Source of the DNA: Fragilaria radians
Lineage: Eukaryota; Bacillariophyta; Fragilariophyceae; Fragilariales; Fragilariaceae
DNA length: 64,000 nt
Direction: 5' to 3'
NCBI GenBank assembly: GCA_900642245.1
Contig: CAAAJI010000012.1
Location: 149,317 to 213,316 of the forward strand
Below the pieces are notes generated by a model that had not been told where the DNA came from, made no database searches, and saw only the letters and a list, made by a program, of their open reading frames with translations. A program made the translations under genes and the position numbers. Positions 43,101-52,632 of the stretch are shown here, in pieces. Positions within the stretch are counted from its first letter, which is position 1. Each line of letters starts with the position of its first letter.

Positions 43101-44697
43101 TTTGGAAGAGGTCTGCACTGTTCGAAACATAATGCAAACCGACAATATTGCTGTTTTCAACAACCTTTAAATTTAGGGCATCATATGCGTTTCGAATAAT
43201 CTTTGCCACGTCACTATCCATACCTAAAGCGTTAAAGCCTTGCAGGACTTCGATGACAAAAGTATTAAGGATTTGAACGTCATCGAGTCCAGCAACTAAC
43301 TGCGAATTTATCATCAGGGGCGAATCAGGATAAATTGAGTTTAGTGTGTTTTGAAAAACTCCCATGTCAATAGATTCTTCTGTCATGCTTGCTAAAGTTC
43401 CAAATGTCTTTTCCACGCGAGAATTATAATTTGTGAAATTCACAATGTAACTTGCATGCACAATTTGACAAGACGAGTCACTTGGTGCTTTAGTTACACA
43501 AGATGTATCAACAACATCCAATATTCTAGTCTCAAGCAGCTTTATGTTATCATCATTTCTGTATATCAATGCAACTAGGGAGTCAAACGACTTTTGGACC
43601 TGTTCATAAACACTGCAATTCCCACAAAAATTAGTAGCCGTCAGCCCATTAGCATTACTCAATCCGAATATACTCGGTACAAATCGCGGATAGAAAGAGT
43701 TGTTCGATAAAGTTTCAGTCGAAATTAGCCTTTTCATCTTCATCTTAGTGTTGAGAATAATAGGAGGCTGTACATTTTCTGCCAAAGCTATTGCCATTCT
43801 TGATGCCTTTTGTTTTGTTTGTAGTTTCTCTCTTGTCGCCTTTGTAGCCTCGCGGAGAGAGAGTTGAGTAAAATTTTCTACGTGAAATGGTGTTTGCTTA
43901 GGATTGGAGACAATTGATATCGCTTCTTGCAAAAAACCTGCATTGATTACTTCCTGCAAAGCCTTTTCGTATCTTCGCTGTATGAAGCTTGAGGTTTCAA
44001 TACTGCTGATTGAACTAAGTATCACTTCTGCAAAAACTGCCTGACAGTGCCAATCCCCCATATCGATCGTATCTTTCGGACATTCAATACTGAAGATTTC
44101 GCTCAATGATATGCTGATCCCTTGGAATGCAATCGATGTGTCATCGATTATGTCAATAGCTTTTATTGTCGTAAGGTCAAGAGCTGAAATGAGATCATCG
44201 TGAGAGTCAAATCCCTCAACTAAATCAGCAGCTAGGATCCCCTGTTCGCTAACGACAAATTTGCAGGAAATCTTAAAGGTTGATGATTTACGTTTCCGAT
44301 GGCTGAAAACACTTTTTCTTTGATTCAAAAGTCTTGATATTGATTTACAAATCTCTTCAGGATCACTGGAAATATCAACAGCCCCATTACGACAGTCAGA
44401 AACGTTTATTCTAGAGCAGCTGTGGGTAAAATTTAGGAATAGTTTCTTTAAATCGAAAGGTAGGTCCTGAAATGATTCCAAGGAAGTAGCGTTGGATGGT
44501 ATTACAAAAAGTGAGCGTATCATCTGAAAATACTCGCTTCGACTTAGACCGACATGACGGTTGTTATTAGCATTATGGAAATATTCGGTACAACTCTTGT
44601 GTGCAAATACAGTCCGAGAAATAAGGCACAGCTGAATAATCAAGTTAGCAAGGAGGGAGAATTGGTGGAATCTATCAACGTTTCGACTTGGTAGCAT
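40159..44697 (-). CDS. Large single-pass surface protein with repeated modules and PSxxPS stalk
   Basis: A 1,512-residue protein from the ATG at 44697; the frame opens with TTG at 44739. An N-terminal signal peptide ends near VFAHKS. Most of the protein consists of at least four diverged copies of a ~150-170-residue module. Each ends in a pattern like ASYTV...L..L...SI.DG.FQ..L.S....PL.I (examples SIDMGVFQNTL, SIADGIFQDIV and GISDGYFQHIL) and has conserved Cys. A Ser/Pro-rich stalk follows, including three tandem 29-residue repeats beginning PSGSSWPS, then N-glycosylation-type Asn/Thr-rich sequence (GTNLTDNNGTNVT). Next come one transmembrane helix (LAGIVVGSLGLLCLLIMLL) and a ~75-residue hydrophilic cytosolic tail. 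PSxxPS stalks are common in diatom cell-surface proteins. Function is unknown; adhesion or wall attachment is only a guess. Confidence 0.75.
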   Translation of the reverse strand: MLPSRNVDRFHQFSLLANLIIQLCLISRTVFAHKSCTEYFHNANNNRHVGLSRSEYFQMIRSLFVIPSNATSLESFQDLPFDLKKLFLNFTHSCSRINVSDCRNGAVDISSDPEEICKSISRLLNQRKSVFSHRKRKSSTFKISCKFVVSEQGILAADLVEGFDSHDDLISALDLTTIKAIDIIDDTSIAFQGISISLSEIFSIECPKDTIDMGDWHCQAVFAEVILSSISSIETSSFIQRRYEKALQEVINAGFLQEAISIVSNPKQTPFHVENFTQLSLREATKATREKLQTKQKASRMAIALAENVQPPIILNTKMKMKRLISTETLSNNSFYPRFVPSIFGLSNANGLTATNFCGNCSVYEQVQKSFDSLVALIYRNDDNIKLLETRILDVVDTSCVTKAPSDSSCQIVHASYIVNFTNYNSRVEKTFGTLASMTEESIDMGVFQNTLNSIYPDSPLMINSQLVAGLDDVQILNTFVIEVLQGFNALGMDSDVAKIIRNAYDALNLKVVENSNIVGLHYVSNSADLFQNTEFNCHGSAYSICCSILASYTVSIDSIRVNELDIQRRLSSLTESSIADGIFQDIVLSMNSTFPLVIKTNEKISGREIPTSQVVSVSTSFVLSTNASDSLSLLRNINIGFGAMIENLVNDVNDAEVFGRYQSLKLCNYSLSDVNVYICSSTKGDNECIDVKADFYVVYASSTIDAKRAVTYLKGLTDSLILRGALLESIYNQNPPHLLDIVQRRKLTIHPVDVHLEFSISSSSSVSIDEISTGLMHFVLNISDYFDFSAFLLEESVKIAQQSEVHCPVVGIQQKSSGLIINSVMTSNTGNNIKTKEKANEKSLVRGFRNLKRGFVNVPAKPQREFPFQESDMRIESVAKISKGLDSVERDISSIMHSLPETKSLPTLNKELSLETLENRMTASGNVTRLHNIFDRDQHLADPSYFQTRESDNSAAHIFLSSSGNDKGERKCFTIVTSFKSLPINTSLTAAQIQQYYLENMQSLISRKPSEFALNSDLSLKANGEKDFQRSRSNEVMISNTFTLASRRSFSYSFFQPGGSMHETLKIAFESLVDQVVGKSFFSYHPGNSRIDDVEQTSCEDVFYSDDCYVILASFTVSVNNKTLINDAKSQLSSFIERGISDGYFQHILESIDSESPLFVISDFEPAKSLAMRDQAPSGSSWPSGSPSFLPSLHGSSSASMKSMIPSGSSWPSDSPSLLPSLLGSNSASMNSIIPSGSSWPSDMPSSLPSEPGSNSASMNSFIPSSFSSDLPSLCPSCSASRMPSIILSTNASDTPSTLASVIPSLLPSSIPSLSPSGSDLPSEIPSQDTYLDGDDSMNSEEGQSSEGTSIGGTNLTDNNGTNVTTQNGTNLSEGASTRPSDNSKDKGSNGGTNNMTASKLAGIVVGSLGLLCLLIMLLTWRNRQKNRATGKERNNDEIGEAGSNQGFGEPDLENATNKGHQTSTQQTFSNRQRQKEEQDKVNGSDSYLDSSYSSYLGSESYSYDNSRRRN
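40909..41169 (-). repeat. Three tandem 87-bp repeats in the surface-protein stalk
   Basis: Units 41169-41083, 41082-40996 and 40995-40909 are each exactly 87 bp, so each encodes 29 residues beginning APSGSSWPS or IPSGSSWPS. They differ by scattered substitutions and stay in frame. Beyond 40909 the pattern continues only as degenerate PSxxPS sequence. Confidence 0.95.
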
Positions 44698-47600
44698 ATC
44701 GCTCGGCTCCTTCAATACAATATATTTCAAAACTCTCAAGAAAGAAAGTAATTGTCCTCAAGGTAACGAAGAGGTTGGGAATTGAGTGATGTACAGAGGA
44801 ATATATAACTCCCTCACTCTTTGAATTGACTACCTTTTGCGTTGTTTTGTCGAATGCCAAAAATCACACTATTTTGGGAAAATCGAATACCTCTAATTAA
44901 ATTGAAAATGACCATCCAATAACCGATTTACCAAAATTTCAGGGTTAAATGGGTAAATCATTACTGGTAAAGCAAAGGCAAGGCAAAATTACAAATACAC
45001 ATGACGCAATTGGAAGTAAGCGACACAAGTTGCATTTATATTCATTGCGATCAAAATTAAGTCTTGTAGAAAGGAAAAAAAAATTTCCGGAATGCATACA
45101 GTACAGCCAAAATAGTATCCCCTTTACCTTTCACGGCAAATGAAGACAGTACCATCGACCAAGTAGGCAGGGTGATAAAAATTATAAGAGTTGTGTTTCA
45201 TTTAATTACAACTAGTTCAAGGTGACATTGACGATCGGATGGAATCGCTCGTAATTATCTGTTGATATTACTTCACTTGGACTTTCATACCTTGATATCA
45301 GATAATCCTTTTTAGGTGATGTCTTTCAATGAAAGTATGGATGACAACTTTGTTGATTGCTTAGCTTTTTGAAGTGTGCATCTGATTGAGCCATAAAGAT
45401 GCAAAAAGTCACTTGATTCAAAATCATCACTAACAAAAGAACGATACTTTTCTTAGATAAGGTACTAAGCGTTGAACCTAAAATAGAATCTTGAGCTGAA
45501 ACTTCTTTAATTTGTTGAGAATGCTTTTCGCTTGTTCTCCTAAAGTTGTCATAGCATGTCTAGTATATAAAAAACAATTAGTGGTAATGTGACGAGGTGT
45601 GTGATGCCTTCAAACAAAAGGATCTCGAAATCCTCTACTTTTTAATTAGGTGTCATTAAAAAGTCTTTGAAGTATGCTATTTGAAGGCTTAGCGTAGTGT
45701 TATCTTTGTATTGAATTTTCCAGGAAAGAAGGAAGAAAGGATGACTTGCATATGAACAAGCAAGCGAGAAAATAGATGAAGAAACGAGATCAATAAAGAT
45801 CTATGACGCAAATGAACTGACACGCGGAGTATTGATACTTTCAATTGATGTGAAGACTAGCTTTGGTGATGTGGTGATTAGAATTCCAGTAAGGTACAAG
45901 AACTCATCAATAAATCGACTGATAGTTGTGATGTTGCTATCAACATAGTAAGCAAAGGCAATCTGCTAAAAGTGGATGACCTGTGTTAAGAATGGAAGCC
46001 GCCCCAATGGGCGTGACTGTCGATTCAATCTACGTTAGACAGTGAGAACACATCAAGCTAGAAGCAGGCTCTATTTGTATCTCAGTTTAAGGGAAATGGC
46101 AGAGCTATGAATAAAACGCTATGTATTGCTAGGCAAAGAGGTACCAGAGAGTAACAATGCATCGGAAGTTAAAAGGCCAGAAACGTGTCAATATGACAAA
46201 GTATGGAAGTCAAATACGTTGCAAGGTGAGAAGTAGTCTTTTGTAAGCTTATCATCTGATAAAACAAGTGAAATCTAGTCTAGCAAATTAGATAATTGAA
46301 TGAATAAGTATCATGCTAGCACATTTTCATAGCACGTCTGTCATTCGTCTCCGTGCTTACTTTGTTCAGCACAAGGCGCTTGACATAATTTGCTTTCAAG
46401 CACTTTTTATTTCTAAACTAAGATTTCCTATTACATTGCTTAGAATAGACAAACTTTCAATTTGGATAGTATTTGCCCATATATCCCAAGTAGTCATTCC
46501 AACGAACATAATCCATAGGATAGCATTGTCATCAAAAAGCATGACATATCATAAAGTCAGGATGAAATACTCGGCCAAACCCGCATTCCACCAATCTTTT
46601 AAATTCTTTTAACCTCCTTTGATACTTATGATCTTTGATCTGTGAGTTCCGCGCCATTTTAATTATTTCACTTCAGCTGGTTGGACACAGGCACTCTAAA
46701 TGTCGGCAGAGTCCAAGACAAATCGAATTTTCCCTCTCGATTTCACCGCTTGACTTCCTCATACTTTTGTGGTGTTCCAAGCCCACTGGATGCCAAACTT
46801 CTTGCTCCTTTATGCCTTCTTAACAAAATACTTTCGTCAATAGCATGGCACTTTTTAATTACTCAATCAATTTGATAATTCTCAACGTCAGGTGGTCTTT
46901 ACACTTCAAGAATAAATTCCGGATTCAATCTTTCAAGCCTTCAGCTTCATTCTTCTATTCAATCATCTACATGCAAACGGATATTCCTTGTTTCCAATTT
47001 TTTGTGCCCAATAAAATCATCTGTGTTGTTTACTTACCTGTCAAAATGCTCTTAGCAATCCTTGTATTTTTCAATACTAAGTCAGCACTATCTTCGTCAT
47101 CAACTTTATGTTTGGCCTTTCGATAAATATAGTTTTCAAGTTGATTGTCGCGTCAGACTTAGGGTTTTTCAAAAAATCTTTGAATCCTGAGTGTTTAATC
47201 TTAACTAAAGGATTTCACTCTATAGCCATTCTTCCTTGTTTCCTGAAAAATAAATTGAAAAGTGATTTTTTAACCCAAAAATGAAATCAAATAAAACAGA
47301 ATAGTGATCAAACAAACAACAACTGGCTGAATTTCTTGAAACATTTTGTTTAAACTTGCTTACATGCCTGTCCGCACTAAATTGTGGTGTATTACATTCA
47401 TTTTGTTAGTTAAACTTCAACAATTTTTATCAGCCAGTTCTCATTATAGTTATTGTCATATTTGCCTTTCTTTCAAACCTTTAGCTTGAGTTAAAAGGAT
47501 TTAGGTAAGGGATAGTATTCTTACTGCTACACAACAACTTGGAATATTAAATTGCAAAATGATACTCATTTCATGAATCCCAATCAAAGACGTCTGTTCA

Positions 47601-48510
47601 TTAATCTATTTTAGATCCTACTACTAAAAAAGTTTCACATCCGATTTGGCCCTTGTGGGGTTTGTTAGAAAATTATGCTCGAGAAAGTAATTGAGAACGA
47701 GTACAGCGTTAACAGAGTGAGCGACTAAAATCCCTAGGGATATAGCTAATCATCGTAGTCCATAGTGGATAGATCTAATTGCAATATTAATCTGCAACTA
47801 AATGAAATTCCTTCAAAACATTGAAAATTAATAACAATATTCCTATAAATTGAGGGAAAAGATCTTTCAAGCTTCTTAATCTCAAGTCCAATTATAACTG
47901 TTTTAAAAGGCATTGATCATATGGATCAATAATATGGTCGAATGTTTGGGATGATTCTTATTGCTTTAAACCATAGTTTTAATAGGCATAAATGAAATAA
48001 CTATCTCTACACCTTCCTAATGTGAATGCTAAATCAATGGTATAATTTACTTTAAAGTTCTGTGACATTGAATGCAATTGTAGATACAAATGACATGTTA
48101 TGACAAGTCGTAAAACTTAAATATTGTGTCATGCATCAGATTGCATAACCTGCAAATTCTAGGTTCGCAAATAGCAATCATAAAAATCCATGTCATAATT
48201 ATTTCTGGAAATTTACAACCAGAAATTCAAAGATACATTCTCTTTTGTAAAATAGTTAACTCTCTGGAGCAAAGCAAGCACCAACTACTAGTTAGGAGAC
48301 TAGGAAAGTAACAATCTTACCGCATACACTTCTCCTCCATTTGCTTTATATGGTGCAATTTTTTGGAAAGGATACATTCTGTTAACAGACACAAAATATC
48401 AAGGTATAAAAGTATCGTGCTACTACTTATCATTGCCCGCCATTCAATATTTATTTATTGCAATGATCTCTCTGTTGTTTAATGTTGTGCTGATGAATGA
48501 ACAGTTACGT
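44698..48510. other. Long intergenic stretch, no gene seen
   Basis: About 3.8 kb of AT-rich DNA. Scattered frames of 60-99 codons, such as 46313-46612, have no domain, and minus-strand readings of 46310-46900 are interrupted. The segment 45760-46260 is somewhat less AT-rich and might be a transposon relic, but I cannot name one. Confidence 0.45.
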
Positions 48511-50526
48511 TCAAATCAATAGGAAGAATGCGTAAGAACATAAAGTCAAAACATAAAATTTAATTTCGTATCCAGATGATTTTGATGACGGTTTATCGGT
48601 TGTTGATGAAACAGTTGGAGCTTTAGTAGCAGTTGAGGTACCAGGTGTGAGCAATGCTGGGGCAGTTTCCGGCGGAAATGTGTCAGTCTCAGCGGCTGTT
48701 GGCGTTGTTGCGGTGGGAGTAACCCCCGATGCAGTTGGGATGGGAGCGGGTGAAGCTATTACTCCTGGATTAAGGGAAGTATCAACCACGGGCACAGCTG
48801 ACGGGGTTGTCAATGCAAAAGGCGCCCCTACAGTTGGGGTGTTTGCAACAGGGCCTCCGTCAGTCGAATTCAGAGAATAAGGTGCTCCACCCGCAGTTGG
48901 ATTTAGGGCATAAGGTGCTCCACCCGCAGTTGGATTTAAGGCATAAGGTGCCCCAACAGCCGATGGAGAACTCGCAATCGGCCCTGTTTGTGCCGTAGGA
49001 GTAAAGGCAAAGGGCGCTTGAACGGCTGTTGGAGTACTTGCAACTGGTGATCCTGCCGTGGGAAGAATGGATACTGGGGTTGCAGACGGACCCGAGTTAC
49101 CCGGGGAAGATATAGAGGACGAAGGGGCAACCGTAGTAGTAAGATTGTTGATGGCGGAAGCTTCAACAATCTGCCACGCGGTAAGCTTTCCATTACTGTC
49201 ACCAAAATATACAGTCGTCCCTTGTGAATTCATAGCGAAATTCCCAAGCACTTTACCGTCACTAGCCACAAATGACCAGATCTGCTTTCCTGTATTTCCC
49301 TCAAGGAGATAGGCCTTTCCGAGCTCTTCTATGAAGAAGACTACCTCAGAGCCCTTGTGCGTTGTAACATGAGATTTCGCGTAATTAGGCGATGATGTCG
49401 AGATGTTCCAAAGAGTAGTCATTGAATCACCAACCGCAGATATTGCAGCGAACGCACTTCCTGCTGTTCCTGTATATAGATTGGGAGAGACAACTTTCTT
49501 CCCCTTTGTGATCTCAGACAAGATCGGAAGAGAGGGAGGATCTCCTCTATCATAACCTATGTTATTTCCACCAGCGTCACGGTCAAATCCAATTCCCATC
49601 CAACCGTTAACTTTGCTTCGAGACACACCCCAAAACATGGAGTTTCCCTGATCCGTAATCAGAGGAGGCGTGAAGGTTTGAAAGTCCGAGTCGTTTAGGA
49701 GCGTCTTAACATTAACCCCAACCTTTGCTCCTGTGAAGCCAATCGGAAATTGAAATGCATAAGTGGCTGATCCAACTGGAACCTCTTCGTCATTCAGAGA
49801 AGGTCTGTTGGCGTATACGACTAAATCGTTTGTGTTTCCTTCACCTCCTTGATAATTTCCTTGACTTGGAGAAAAGAATATTCCTGGGGGACTAAGCAGT
49901 TGCTGCACATCCGCCGACTGGAAGAATACGACTCCATTGGAAGCGTCTAAAATCGTGAAAGTACCATTTGTCAACCGATTGTGGGTAACAAACACGTACT
50001 TATCATCGAATGAAACGACAGGAGTTCCAGAACATGCTCCAAGAAGTGCCTTGGATTCCCATATGGGCTTTCCATCTGAGATTGAAATGGAGTGAATACG
50101 GCTTTAGAGAATTACTTGACCGTGAGAAACATATAAACTGATAACATCTTTCTTAAACCAGGAGAGAGGGACTTACCATACATTATCAATGGCTGTCATA
50201 TCAATTGTACTGTAGACGAAAAATCCAGATCTGCTGAAGGATATACCACTTGCGCTAGACATCATTCCTAAAGGAGTCGGCGAGTACCTCCAAATTGGAC
50301 TGGAGGATACACCTACTTTTGGAATCAGCGCAGTCACAGTTCCATTTTTCCCAGTGCAAAGCAGGAAGGCATCATTTATAGGAGAAAGAGTACATTCATT
50401 TCCTCGTTCAAGAGGCGGTATCATCGCAGTCCATAATGTTACAGGCAAGGAGGAAGACGACTGAGCTGTGACATGATACAAAAGAATCGCGAGAACGCAA
50501 ACAAATCTTAGAAATGGACAGTTCAT
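48511..50526 (-). CDS. Beta-propeller (PQQ-like) cell-surface protein with probable GPI anchor, two exons
   Basis: Exons 50526-50177 and 50101-48511 join at a 75-bp GT-AG intron in phase, giving 646 residues. The longer frame opens with TTG at 50574; the ATG at 50526 starts a signal peptide (MNCPFLRFVCVLAILLYHVTAQ). The N-terminal ~390 residues contain several PQQ/quinoprotein-like propeller blades, for example SISDGKPIWESKALLG, FTILDASNGVVFF, AYLLEGNTGKQIWSF and TVYFGDSNGKLTAW. No PQQ-enzyme active-site residues are evident, so a binding or structural role is more likely. A ~220-residue Pro/Thr/Ala-rich stalk with APxAxxPTA repeats follows. The C-terminus is a short hydrophobic tail after a SSKSSG stretch, the form of a GPI-attachment signal. 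It is divergent from USP39. Confidence 0.78.
48870..48960 (-). repeat. Tandem 33-bp repeats in the Pro/Thr-rich stalk
   Basis: About two and a half near-identical units of 33 bp, each encoding GGAPYALNPTA-type sequence. They lie within a wider region of looser APxAxxPTA repeats (about 48780-49080). Confidence 0.85.
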
Positions 50527-50961
50527 TTCCGAATGTTTTGACCTGCACGTTAAAAAAAATCGATATCTGTTCAAAGGTCTTCAATATGGTCATCTTCCGA
50601 CCCCGCGCGCGCGAATTTCGATACCAATAAACCATGTATTCCATTAAATACTCGAAGTTGAAGAAAACAACAACCGAAGCAAAATTTTGTTGACTGAATC
50701 TTTTGAATCCCAGCCCTGCAGTAATACTGTCCATGGATTCGAGTACTGTTTGTTTGATTTCGAGTTCAAGGTCAGATAAATGATGATTCTAAGAAAGTTG
50801 TAAAGTCTGAATGGTCAACATTTAAAAATAAAGTCCAGTAACGAAAGACGACTATTGGAAGACAATCGTACGGGTAACCTAATCGTCGTTAAAGTAAACA
50901 TCCGATTTGGATCGGTGTTTTTTCTTTCATTCTCACAGGGAGACGAACGACGCTCTTTAAA
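50527..50961. promoter_or_regulatory. Divergent intergenic region with CpG-rich patch
   Basis: This 435-bp region separates the propeller surface-protein gene and USP39. It contains CCCCGCGCGCGCGAATTTCG near 50600, an unusually CG-rich run in AT-rich surroundings. No known site is assigned. Confidence 0.35.
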
Positions 50962-52632
50962 ATGTCATCATCCATCGACGCACCGAAAAAGCGCAAAATT
51001 CAAGAGTGTCCATACCTTGATACTATACGAAGAGAGTTATTGGATTTTGATATGGAGGCAGCATGTAGTGTAACTTTGGAATCAGGTCCGCATGTATATG
51101 CTTGTCTTGTTTGTGGGAAATTCTTTCGTGGTCGCGGTCCTTCCACTCCTGCGTATCTACATGCAGTCGATGAGGGTCATTATTGTTTCGTTCACTTAAA
51201 ACAGGGCTCATTTTTTTGTCTTCCAGATGGATATGAAATTGTCGATTCATCTTTAGACGACATATCTGCGTCTCTTCATCCTACTTTCACCTTACCAGAA
51301 ATATCAGAATTAGACACCAACACCAAACTAGCTCGAGATTGGTTCGGTCGTAGATATTTGCCTGGATTTGTGGGTTTGAATCCCTTGGATAAAACAGATG
51401 GGATCAACGCTATGGTACAAGCTCTGGCACATGTTCCTCCTCTCCGAGATTACTTTTTACGACAACGCCATGACGACATATATATTCCAGGAGCGAAACA
51501 AAATCCTAAGAAACCGGCGCCGAAAATGTCAAATTTAGTTCTTGCATTTGGTGAGTTAGTGAGAAAACTATGGTCAAATCGTCGACTTAAGCATTCTGTA
51601 GATCCTCAGAGACTGGTCCAGGAAATTACTATAGCATCCTCAGGAAAATTCGGTAAACGTGCGGAAATGGGTGAGCAATTGGCATGGTTCTTACATCAAT
51701 TGCACATCGGACTCGGGGGAACTTCAAAGCGTTCATCGATTATTCATGACATTTTTCAAGGTCAGGTTCAGGTAACAACAAAGGCAATACGAAGAAAAGT
51801 TGTGAAACCCAAAACGGATGGTCAGAACGATGATCGATTAGGAAGCGGAGGCGAGGAATCAGATAAAGAAGATCAGATGATGAATGAGCATGAGGAAACA
51901 ATCGTTGAAGAAACTATTGCTGATCTGAAATTTTTACAATTAACACTTGATATTCCAGAAAAGCCATTATTTAAAGACGATGAAGGGGGTCTTGTTATTC
52001 CCCAAGAACCCCTTGTAAATGTGTTACGGAAATTTGATGGCGTTACTTTTTCGGACACTCTCCAATCCTCATCACGACGTTATAAGCTCAAATCCTTGCC
52101 ACCATATCTTATTCTTCATCTTCAACGATTTACAACCAACTCATATACTAGAGAAAAGAATCCAACTATTGTCATCTTCCCGGTCAAAAATTTTGACTTA
52201 TCTCCGTACGTTTCATCACCAGACAAAAAGCGCAATGTTCCACCTACTCTTGAGGAAATACAGCAAATGGATGTCACACAATTGAAAAAGGTGCTCATGA
52301 AGTATCATCAGGAACATTTGGCAGAAAATGTCACGGAAAGAAACGAACTGATTCAAACTGTTTCAGACTTTTGTTCTAAGTCACTTCCTGATTTATTGGC
52401 TGATAAGTACGACTTGGTGGCAAATATTACTCATGACTCCAATGATAACAAGATAGGGGATCCTCTTCAAGAGGGGACCTACAAATGTCACGTGCAGCAT
52501 CGTGCTCAATGGTATGAGATGCAAGATTTGCATGTTCAAGAAACAATGCCGCAGCTAATCGGTTTGAGCGAAAGCTATGTTTTGATTTTTGCTCGTAAAG
52601 GGGCCAAGTTACAATTGAACACTTCCCAATGA
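50962..52632 (+). CDS. USP39: USP39/SAD1 tri-snRNP-associated inactive ubiquitin protease
   Basis: A 556-residue protein from the ATG at 50962. It belongs to the U4/U6.U5 tri-snRNP and acts in pre-mRNA splicing. A ZnF-UBP domain occupies about residues 15-110 (CPYLDTI, YACLVCGKFFRGRG, AYLHAVDEGHYCF). The USP fold starts at GFVGLNPLDKTDGINAM. Here the position of the catalytic Cys in active proteases (GNTCFMN) is Asp, the same loss as in animal USP39. Later motifs are LPPYLILHLQRFTTN and, near the end, GTYKCHVQH..QWYEMQDLHVQE, then LSESYVLIF. A DEK/acidic-rich insert lies near residues 275-325, and a helical SAP-like insertion (VTQLKKVLMKY) near residues 435-480. No intron is visible. Confidence 0.95.
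   Translation: MSSSIDAPKKRKIQECPYLDTIRRELLDFDMEAACSVTLESGPHVYACLVCGKFFRGRGPSTPAYLHAVDEGHYCFVHLKQGSFFCLPDGYEIVDSSLDDISASLHPTFTLPEISELDTNTKLARDWFGRRYLPGFVGLNPLDKTDGINAMVQALAHVPPLRDYFLRQRHDDIYIPGAKQNPKKPAPKMSNLVLAFGELVRKLWSNRRLKHSVDPQRLVQEITIASSGKFGKRAEMGEQLAWFLHQLHIGLGGTSKRSSIIHDIFQGQVQVTTKAIRRKVVKPKTDGQNDDRLGSGGEESDKEDQMMNEHEETIVEETIADLKFLQLTLDIPEKPLFKDDEGGLVIPQEPLVNVLRKFDGVTFSDTLQSSSRRYKLKSLPPYLILHLQRFTTNSYTREKNPTIVIFPVKNFDLSPYVSSPDKKRNVPPTLEEIQQMDVTQLKKVLMKYHQEHLAENVTERNELIQTVSDFCSKSLPDLLADKYDLVANITHDSNDNKIGDPLQEGTYKCHVQHRAQWYEMQDLHVQETMPQLIGLSESYVLIFARKGAKLQLNTSQ

Noticed and set aside
46000..46060. Possible tRNA-like T-arm text near GTCGATTCAATC
   Set aside because: No complementary acceptor, D-arm or anticodon stem can be folded around it.
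46313..46612. 99-codon plus-strand frame with ATG
   Set aside because: No domain, AT-driven composition, and the reverse strand is interrupted. No conservation cue inside the window.
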